64,000 nt of DNA from Promicromonospora soli (GTDB lineage Bacteria; Actinomycetota; Actinomycetes; Actinomycetales; Cellulomonadaceae). Under the pieces are notes generated by a model. It saw nothing but the letters and a program-made list of their open reading frames with translations, ran no database searches and was not told the DNA's origin. A program made the translations under genes and the position numbers. The stretch lies in assembly GCF_014653785.1 (NCBI RefSeq), contig NZ_BNAS01000008.1, forward strand, positions 98,437 to 162,436, read 5' to 3'. Shown in pieces: positions 57,692-64,000 of the stretch. Numbering within the stretch: the first letter of the stretch is position 1; each line of letters starts with the position of its first letter.

Positions 57692-59533
57692 TCAGAACGG
57701 TGGTCGGTCGGGGTCGGCGGGTCGGTTCGGGTCACTCGGTACAGCTCCGGGTTCGGTCTGCCTGTAGCCGCTGGGCAGGCGGCGGCCGGTCAGGGCTCGG
57801 TGGGTGAGGTCGTAGCTGGTGTCGGGGTCGACCTGGTCGATCTCGACGTGGGTGTCCAGCACGGTCGGCGGGCGCGTGTGAGTCCGGCCGGTGGGGGTGG
57901 TTCAGGTCGTGACTCCGGTCTCGGGGTCGCGCACGACGCCCCAGCCCGCGTGGGTCTTGAGAAGGTGATGCCTGCGGCACAGCGGTTGCAGGTTGTCGGC
58001 GCGCGTCTGTCCCGGCCTGCTGGACCCGAGCGCCATGGGGTCGAGGTCATGGTCGAACGGCACGATGTGGTCCAGGTCGTCCCAGTCCGCGGGATGCTCG
58101 CACTGCAGGAAACCGCACGTCTGGTCCCGGGCTGTCACCGCCTGGCGCAGCACTTTGCCGGGCCGGTAGGCCGTGGTCGAGTAGTCGGTCAGGATCCCGG
58201 TGGCCGGGTCGGTGAGCAGGCGCTGCCAGGTCGCGTCGGTGGCGAGGTGCGCGGCGAGATCCGCGGTGACGGGTCCGAACCCGTCCAGGTCGCCGGGCGA
58301 GTCGTCCAGGCCCAGGAGCGTGCTGGCCGGAACGGTAACCCGCACCACGGGCCGGGTAGGCGTCACCCGCACGAGCTGCACCGTTTCCTTGATGACGGGC
58401 GCTCGACCGCCACACGTGCGCACCTGGCCGGTCGTCGTGTGGTCGTCGGCCTCGGTGCTCCTGTCGCTCGTGGCGCCCGGGTCGGTGAATCGGTCGGCGG
58501 GCAGGAGGCGGCCGGTGACGATCCCGGTCAGGCAGTCCGCGCGGAGCTGTCCCAGGTCGCGACCCTCGTCCGGGGTGCGTTGCAGCTGGCGGGCCATGTC
58601 GTCCACGATGCCCCAGACGGCCGCGGCGTCGGCCGCGGGGAGGTAGGCCGACAGCCAGCCCATGTCGTTCTCCGCACGGTCGAGCTGGACGCAGCGGTGC
58701 TGGGCCGCGGCCCGTGCGGCGTCGGCTGCCCCGTGGCGGGACTTGGCGAAGGCGAGCATCCGGGACTGCAACCACTTCCAGGTGCGCCGGGGCGCGTGGG
58801 GCAGGAACCGGGCGATCGCCTCGGCCCGCTCGGCCACGGTCAGGTGGGAGGCGGAGCGCAGCAGGGTATGGGCCTTCCTCGCGTCGATCCGCCCCGTCTC
58901 CAGCGCGGTGATCACGGTGGGGTGCTGCGCGCCGGACTCGGCGCGGACCACGACCTCGGCCGCTTCCGCGCCGGTGACCACCAGCTCGCTGGTGACCTGT
59001 CCCACCAGCGAGCTGTGGGCCAGCGGGCTGGTCTCCCGGGCGGCGCGCTCGGCCACGGCTCGTGCTTGCGTACCGGCCATCCAAGACTGCAGGCGTCCAC
59101 AGGCGGTGACCAGGTCACCAAGTACGTCGTCGGGCAGGTCGCCCAGCAGCTCTGCGTCCGGGCGTGCGGCCTCGGCCACCACCCGCGCCAGCTCAGCACC
59201 GGGGCGGACCGCTCAGCGCCTGCGCACCAGATCAACCGGCCACAGCGCCACCGGGACACCGTCCGGCAGACCGCCAGGCGGCAGACCCGATTCCGCAGGC
59301 CTGTCCAGGCCCGCGATGGTGTCGGGCACCCCGTACGTCGTCCCGCCGAACATCGGACCGCTGAGCATCAGGTCGTCGGGCACATCAGGCACTGCGTGGT
59401 CCGGCACGAGGCGCACCAGCATCCCGTCCCGCATGACCAGCTCCCCAGGGAGCTCGTAGTCCGGGAACGGGTCCTGCGGGAGCGCGCCGTCCAGGAGCAC
59501 GCCCGTCTTGTCGCCAGCTGGTCCTTCCCGCAT
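57692..59533 (-). pseudogene. DUF222/HNH endonuclease gene with two in-frame TGA codons
   Basis: This paralogue of the gene at 28859-30877 keeps one reading frame from ATG 59533 (GAGGAGG upstream) to the stop at 57692, but is interrupted by TGA at 59213-59215 and 57902-57904. Between them a 426-residue stretch carries DUF222 and the HNH motif 'DWDDLDHIVPFDHDLDPMALG' with 'LCRRHHLLKTHAGW'. The second TGA replaces the Trp of 'TTWTTP' in the intact copy; homologous sequence then continues to 'PPF'. No frameshift is seen. It is probably a recent pseudogene; readthrough is an alternative. Confidence 0.85.
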
Positions 59534-59696
59534 TCGGCACCCTCCTCATCCGGCCCACCTATTGAGACTCTCAGCCAACCCAAGCGCGCAATTGCTGCGT
59601 ACGCACGTTCTAACATTATCGACAACGCATCACGGCCGCCCGTCCTTCTGCCACCCGCGTAAAAGACTGGCTCGCGGAACGGCGGTCCCGGAAACG

Positions 59697-60341
59697 TCAG
59701 CTCGGCTCGAGCAGCAGCTCGAGGTAGTCGCGCAAGCACGCGGCGACGTCGATCCGCTCCGGTTCGAGCAGCCACTGCACCTGGAGCCCGTCCCACAGGC
59801 CGACCAGTGACGCCGCGGCGCGCTCCGGGTCGATCCCGGGTCGCACCCTGCCCTCGGCCTGCAAGGCGCGGAGCTCGGCGGCGTAGGTGGTGCGGATCTC
59901 GGCGAACCGGCCGACGAAGTAGGAGCGCGCTGGATGTCCCTCGGTGGTCGACTCGGCGCAGAGCACGGAGTACAGCTCGATCACGCCCGGGAGGCTCTCG
60001 TTGGCGCGCGCCCGGCCGACTATGCCCTGGATGAGCCCTTCCGGTTCGGGAGCCGCGTCGACGGTGATCTCGTCGCGGCGATGAAGCACTGCGAGCAGTA
60101 GCTCGCTCTTCGTCGGAAAGTAGTGCAGCAGGCCCGTCTGGCTCATCCCGACGCGATCGGCGATCTCCTGGAAGGAGCCGGCGTGGTAGCCACGCTCGGC
60201 GAACACCGCGTGAGCCGCTTCGACGATGGATCGGCGCCGCTCGGCCGATTTCGCTCCCGCGCCACGACGGGCGACCGGCCTGTGCTCGCTCGTCGTGCGC
60301 TCGGTCGACTGACGTGGGGCCTGCTTGCGCCCGGTCGGCAT
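59697..60341 (-). CDS. TetR family transcriptional regulator
   Basis: This 214-residue regulator has a basic N-terminal tail of 30 residues, then the HTH 'RRSIVEAAHAVFAERGYHAGSFQEIADRVGMSQTGLLHYFPTKSELLLAVL' and a helical ligand domain resembling BetI-type C-termini ('GIDPERAAASLVGLWDGLQVQWLL'). ATG 60341 has GAAGGAG upstream. The frame continues far upstream antisense to lacZ but that part is not coding. It is divergent from the beta-galactosidase, with a clear dyad between, and so is probably its repressor. Confidence 0.9.
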   Translation of the reverse strand: MPTGRKQAPRQSTERTTSEHRPVARRGAGAKSAERRRSIVEAAHAVFAERGYHAGSFQEIADRVGMSQTGLLHYFPTKSELLLAVLHRRDEITVDAAPEPEGLIQGIVGRARANESLPGVIELYSVLCAESTTEGHPARSYFVGRFAEIRTTYAAELRALQAEGRVRPGIDPERAAASLVGLWDGLQVQWLLEPERIDVAACLRDYLELLLEPS

Positions 60342-60410
60342 ACGGCTTCTCTCCTTCAGCGGTCTCTCAGCGGGTGCCGCCAGCGTATTGCTGCCAGACG
60401 ACACCAGCAG

Positions 60411-60430
60411 TTTCGAGTATGCACTCGAAA
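60411..60430. promoter_or_regulatory. Putative TetR operator upstream of beta-galactosidase
   Basis: tttcgagtatgcactcgaaa is a 20-base dyad with 8-base perfect arms, centred between the divergent tetR (start 60341) and the GH2 gene (start 60474). Confidence 0.75.
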
Positions 60431-60473
60431 ATACCGCTAGTGTGTCCGGGACGACCACCTCGGGAGGAATCCG

Positions 60474-63400
60474 TTGCACCCCACCACCTACCTGACCGAC
60501 ACCGGCCCCGGTCTCGGACGGCGCCGCACCGCACGGTCCTGGCTGAGCACCGACGCCCCCACGCTCTCGCTCGACGGCGACTGGCGGTTCCGCCTGCTGG
60601 CTGGGGCTCCCGGGACGCCCGGCGCGGCCGGGGTGCTGCCCGAGGGCGAGGGCATCGAGGCCGTCGCCGAACCGGACTTCGACGACTCCGGCTGGGACAC
60701 CCTTCCGGTGCCGGCGCACTGGGTGCTGCAGGGGGACGGCCGCTACGGCCTGCCGATCTACACCAACGTGCAGGTGCCGTTCCCGCTCGAGCCGCCGTTC
60801 GTGCCCGACGCGAATCCGACCGGCGACTACCGCCGCACCTTCTCCCTGCCCGGGTCGTGGTCGGACGCCGAGGCCGTGGTGCTGCGCTTCGACGGCGTCG
60901 AGTCGCGGTACAAGGTGTGGGTCAACGGCTCCGCCGTGGGCGTGGGCAGCGGCAGCAGGCTCGCCCAGGAGTTCGACGTCACCGATCTCGTACGCCCGGG
61001 CGAGAACCTGATCGTGGTGCGCGTGCACCAGTGGTCGGCCGCGAGCTACGTCGAGGACCAGGACCAGTGGTGGCTGCCGGGGATCTTCCGCTCGGTGTCG
61101 CTGCAGGCCCGCCCTGCCGGCGGGATCGAGGACGTGTGGCTGCGCGCCGGCTACGACGACGGAGCCGGAACCCTCGAGGCGGAGCTGCGTGGTGCGTCCT
61201 TCCCGCTCACGCTCACGATCGAGGAGCTCGACCTCTCGGTGACCTGGGACTCCGCCGACGAGGTGCAGCCGCTGCGGCTGCCCTCGGTCGAACCGTGGTC
61301 GGCCGAGGTCCCGCGCCTCTACGACGTCACCGTCGCGAACGCCGCCGAGTCGACAGCTCTCCGGATCGGCTTCCGCACGGTCGAGATCAGGGGCGACCTC
61401 TTTCTCGTCAACGGGCGCCGGGTCGTCTTCCACGGGATGAACAGGCACGAGACGCATCCCGACCGCGGCCGGGTCTTCGACGAGGAGTTCGCCCGCGCCG
61501 ACCTCGCGATGATGAAGCGGTTCAACGTCAACGCGATCCGCACGAGCCACTACCCGCCGCACCCGCGGCTGCTCGATCTCGCCGACGAGCTCGGCTTCTG
61601 GGTCATCCTCGAGTGCGACCTCGAGACGCACGCCTTCGAGAACGGCGGAGGGGCCCATGAGGAGTGGCGCGACAACCCGAGCGACGACCCGCGCTGGCGG
61701 GACGCCTACCTCGACCGGATCGAGCGCACCGTCGAGCGGGACAAGAATCATCCGAGCATCGTGATGTGGTCGCTCGGCAACGAGTCGGGCCGCGGCGCGA
61801 ACCTTGCCGCCATGTCCGCATGGGTGCACGCCCGCGACCCCGAGCGCCCCGTGCACTACGAGGGGGACTACACCGGCGCCTACACGGACGTGTACTCGCG
61901 GATGTACTCCTCCATCGCCGAGACTCGCTCCATCGGGCGCGACGACGACCGTGCGGTTCTGCAGGGCTGCACCGCCGCCGAGTCGGCCCGTCAGCGCACG
62001 AAGCCGTTCCTGCTCTGCGAGTACGTCCACGCGATGGGCAACGGACCGGGTGCGATCGACCAGTACGAGGACCTGGTGCGCGAGTACCCCCGCCTGCACG
62101 GCGGCTTCGTGTGGGAGTGGCGCGACCACGGTCTGCGCACCCGCACCGCCGACGGTACCGAGTTCTTCGCCTACGGCGGAGACTTCGGGGAGGTCGTGCA
62201 CGACGGGAACTTCGTGATGGACGGCATGGTGCTCTCCGACGACACCCCCACGCCGGGCCTGTACGAGTGGAAGCACGTCGTGGCGCCGGTCGGGATCACC
62301 TTCGACGACGGCGGGATCGTGGTCGAGAACCGGCGCCACTCCACCGACCTCGGCGACCTCGAGCTGCGCTGGTCGGTGTCGCACGACGGGCACCACGCCG
62401 ACGGCGGCGTCCTGGACCTCGGCGAACCGCTCGCGGCCGGCTCCACGACCCGCGTGGTGCGGCCCGGCCAACCGGCGGACGACGGAGCCGAGACCTGGCT
62501 GACGGTCGAGGCCGTGCTCGCCGCCGACACGGTCTGGGCCAAGGCCGGGCACGTGGTCGCGGCCGCTCAGCTCGAGCTCTCCCGGCCGGCGTCCGTTCCC
62601 GCCTGGGCACGGAGCGGCGGCTCCGCGACGCAGACCTCCCCCGGTACGGGACAGGCGTCCTTCGAGGACGGCCGGCTGAGCGTCCTCGCCGGGCTCCCCG
62701 TCTCCGGACCGCGCGCGGAGCTCTGGCGGGCTCCCACCGACAACGACATGGGCAGCGGCTTCGGCAGCTACGACCTGGCCGATCCGTGGTCGGGCCTCGG
62801 GCACGGGGTCGCCGCGCCGTCGTCCAGGGACGTCTGGACCGACGCGGGGCTGCAACGGCTCACGGCCCGCACCGAGGCGGTCGACGACGGCGGCAGGCAC
62901 CGCCGGCTGCGCTACGCCGCTGCCGACTCCAAGCAGGCGCTGCTGGCAGAGGAGCGGTGGACCACCAAGGGAGACGCGGAGGTGCTCCGGGTCGACCTGG
63001 TGCCCACCGAAGGCTGGCGGATCCACTGGCCTCGGCTCGGCGTGCGGTTCGCGCTGCCCGGTTCGGTCGACCGCGCGGCCTGGTTCGGCGCGGGCGAGCG
63101 GGAGTCGTACCCCGACAGCTCGCGGTCCGCCCTCGTCGGCCGGTTCGAATCCGACGTCGACGAGCTCACCGTCGACTACGCGCGCCCGCAGGAGAGCGGA
63201 CACCGCAGCGGGCTGCGTGACCTCGTGCTGTTCGAGGGGGGCAGCCCCTGGCTGCGGATCGAGGCGGCGCCGGACCTGCTGGGGCGTCGTCCCGGATTCA
63301 CGCTGCGACGGCACACGACCGAGCAGGTGACTGCCGCCGGGCACCCGCACGAGCTGCCGGCCTCGGACCACGTCTACCTGTGGATCGACGCCGCCCAGAA

Positions 63401-63500
63401 CGGCCTGGGCTCGCGGGCCTGCGGGCCCGACGTATGGCCCGACCACATCCTGCGGCCGGAAGCCCGCACCATCACGCTCCGGTTCACCCCGCTGCGCTGA
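60474..63500 (+). CDS. lacZ: Beta-galactosidase, glycoside hydrolase family 2
   Basis: This 1008-residue cytosolic enzyme of LacZ type has a sugar-binding jelly-roll ('WRFRLLAGAPG', 'WVLQGDGRYGLPIYTNVQVPFPLEPPFVP') and Ig-like domains. The TIM barrel has 'NAIRTSHYPPHPRLLDLADELGFWVILECDLETHAFE', the acid/base Glu437 in 'SLGNESGRGAN' and nucleophile Glu516 in 'LLCEYVHAMGNGPG'. A C-terminal Bgal small-chain domain follows ('GPRAELWRAPTDNDMGSGF', 'DWP'-like 'GWRIHWPRLGVRFALPG'). The start is TTG 60474 with GGGAGGA five bases upstream. There is no signal peptide. It is controlled in all likelihood by the divergent TetR. Confidence 0.94.
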   Translation: MHPTTYLTDTGPGLGRRRTARSWLSTDAPTLSLDGDWRFRLLAGAPGTPGAAGVLPEGEGIEAVAEPDFDDSGWDTLPVPAHWVLQGDGRYGLPIYTNVQVPFPLEPPFVPDANPTGDYRRTFSLPGSWSDAEAVVLRFDGVESRYKVWVNGSAVGVGSGSRLAQEFDVTDLVRPGENLIVVRVHQWSAASYVEDQDQWWLPGIFRSVSLQARPAGGIEDVWLRAGYDDGAGTLEAELRGASFPLTLTIEELDLSVTWDSADEVQPLRLPSVEPWSAEVPRLYDVTVANAAESTALRIGFRTVEIRGDLFLVNGRRVVFHGMNRHETHPDRGRVFDEEFARADLAMMKRFNVNAIRTSHYPPHPRLLDLADELGFWVILECDLETHAFENGGGAHEEWRDNPSDDPRWRDAYLDRIERTVERDKNHPSIVMWSLGNESGRGANLAAMSAWVHARDPERPVHYEGDYTGAYTDVYSRMYSSIAETRSIGRDDDRAVLQGCTAAESARQRTKPFLLCEYVHAMGNGPGAIDQYEDLVREYPRLHGGFVWEWRDHGLRTRTADGTEFFAYGGDFGEVVHDGNFVMDGMVLSDDTPTPGLYEWKHVVAPVGITFDDGGIVVENRRHSTDLGDLELRWSVSHDGHHADGGVLDLGEPLAAGSTTRVVRPGQPADDGAETWLTVEAVLAADTVWAKAGHVVAAAQLELSRPASVPAWARSGGSATQTSPGTGQASFEDGRLSVLAGLPVSGPRAELWRAPTDNDMGSGFGSYDLADPWSGLGHGVAAPSSRDVWTDAGLQRLTARTEAVDDGGRHRRLRYAAADSKQALLAEERWTTKGDAEVLRVDLVPTEGWRIHWPRLGVRFALPGSVDRAAWFGAGERESYPDSSRSALVGRFESDVDELTVDYARPQESGHRSGLRDLVLFEGGSPWLRIEAAPDLLGRRPGFTLRRHTTEQVTAAGHPHELPASDHVYLWIDAAQNGLGSRACGPDVWPDHILRPEARTITLRFTPLR

Positions 63501-63513
63501 CGCCGACGGGCGG

Positions 63514-64000
63514 TCAGTCGGCGGCCGGGAGCACCAGGGTCCGCACGGGCTCCTCGTTGCCCGCCCGGTCGGTGGCGGTGAACTCGATGACCTGGGGCCG
63601 GTCCGCCAGCGCCCGGGTGAACGGCTCGCGGAAGGTCGCCCAGAACGTGTCCGGCCCCTTCCACCGGATGCTGTCCACGCCGGAGACGTCGTCGGCGGCG
63701 GTCAGGTTGATCTCGACGCCCCGCGGGCCGAGGCGGCGGGCCGTGACCGTGGTCCGCGGCGGCCTGGTGTCGACGCTGACCTCGCGGACGACGCGGCGCT
63801 CGCGGCCGTCGCGGTCCACGGCGCGTGCCGTGACGGTGTGCACGCCCTCGCCGAGCACCAGCGGCGCGTGCCCCGCGGGGGTCCACGGGGCGTCGCCGAC
63901 CCGGATCTCGACGGTCGGCTCGCCGGCGTCCGCCCGTGCCTGGACGGTGAGCTCGGCCGGCCGACGGTACCAGCCGGTGAGGCTGGGTGCCGCGGCCGGG
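63514..64000 (-). CDS. C-terminal part of a secreted protein with Ig-like (OmpL47-type) repeats (5' end outside window)
   Basis: About 161 residues are open to the window edge. At least two repeats of the pattern 'GWYRRPAELTVQARADAGEPTVEIRVGDAPWTPAG' ... 'GVHTVTARAVDRDGRERRV' and 'TTVTARRLGPRGVEINLTAADDVSGVDSIRWKG' ... 'VIEFTATDRAGNEEPV' are visible. These bacterial Ig-like repeats commonly follow catalytic domains of large secreted glycosidases or other surface enzymes. The catalytic part, if any, lies beyond the window. It is convergent with lacZ, 13 bases apart. Confidence 0.75.
   Translation of the reverse strand, partial: PAAAPSLTGWYRRPAELTVQARADAGEPTVEIRVGDAPWTPAGHAPLVLGEGVHTVTARAVDRDGRERRVVREVSVDTRPPRTTVTARRLGPRGVEINLTAADDVSGVDSIRWKGPDTFWATFREPFTRALADRPQVIEFTATDRAGNEEPVRTLVLPAAD

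Noticed and set aside
57902-57904. TGA as a selenocysteine codon in the HNH gene
   Set aside because: The intact paralogue has Trp at this position, the second TGA is in a non-catalytic region, and no selenocysteine insertion element is apparent. A nonsense mutation is simpler.
60342-63446. Very long open frame on the minus strand, antisense to the beta-galactosidase and continuous with tetR
   Set aside because: It is the mirror of lacZ in GC-rich codons. Its product has low-complexity E/V/G/R composition and no domains, whereas lacZ carries all GH2 motifs. Only the tetR part from 60341 down is coding.
1-64000. tRNA, rRNA or transposase genes
   Set aside because: I looked for cloverleaf-like arms with CCA-proximal ends, rRNA core sequences and DDE or serine recombinase motifs and found none that could be supported.

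Overview
The window is very GC-rich throughout. It shows strong third-position G/C coding bias, frequent GTG and TTG starts, many gene pairs overlapping by 4 bases (ATGA or GTGA), DUF222/HNH '13E12-type' proteins, an HtaA-domain protein, WYL, MerR and ArsR regulators and a deazaflavin (F420)-type reductase family. Together these point to a chromosomal segment of a high-GC actinobacterium. My inference is the order Micrococcales, perhaps near Promicromonosporaceae or Cellulomonadaceae, but the genus cannot be fixed from this sequence alone. I see no rRNA, tRNA, CRISPR array, transposase or prophage.

Layout. 0-2.4 kb: the end of a branched-chain amino-acid type ABC operon (livF-livH-livM). 2.4-10.2 kb: small housekeeping and stress units, namely a divergent MerR/aldo-keto reductase pair, an HtaA-domain protein, a hydrolase, an SRPBCC/ArsR pair with its operator, GNAT, and a trans-sulfuration PLP enzyme facing an Lrp regulator. 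9.1-20.6 kb: a signalling and spatial-organisation cluster. It holds a RIO kinase, a membrane Ser/Thr kinase, a membrane protein sharing the kinase's C-terminal membrane module, two paralogous ParA/MinD-like ATPases, and an HNH endonuclease preceded by a small ORF and hairpins. 21-28.8 kb: arginine deiminase, DUF1684, MarR and its target, a HigBA-type toxin-antitoxin pair, a secreted M23-SapA fusion, a stand-alone PEP-utilising His domain with a divergent regulator, Nudix and dienelactone hydrolase. 28.8-36.8 kb: an intact DUF222/HNH protein, a cation transporter, a Drr-like ABC exporter with a WYL regulator, an NlpC/P60 hydrolase and a His-rich membrane protein. 36.9-38.6 kb: a translationally coupled pair, a 2-TM beta-rich protein resembling CBASS Cap15-type effectors and a TyrA-like dehydrogenase.

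38.6-53 kb is a coherent organic-acid and sugar-acid island. A CitA/DcuS-type two-component system faces dctA. A gud operon (kdgD, semialdehyde dehydrogenase, gudD) encodes the complete route from glucarate to 2-oxoglutarate. A LysR regulator sits between the gud operon and a tripartite tricarboxylate transporter operon (tctC-tctB-tctA-usp). A FadR-type regulator and a galactarate/talarate dehydratase-like gene lie beyond. The gud and tct promoters share a 41-base module, which implies co-regulation. 53-56 kb: a CmtR-like metal sensor with two cation diffusion facilitators. 56-64 kb: an epoxide hydrolase, a DUF222/HNH gene broken by two in-frame TGA codons, a TetR regulator with its operator facing a GH2 beta-galactosidase, and the 3' end of a secreted protein with Ig-like repeats.

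The best candidates for something new are the Cap15-like/TyrA pair (36.9-38.6 kb), the kinase/membrane-module/ParA cluster (10.4-19.9 kb) and the small-ORF-plus-hairpin leader of the HNH gene (20.6-20.9 kb).
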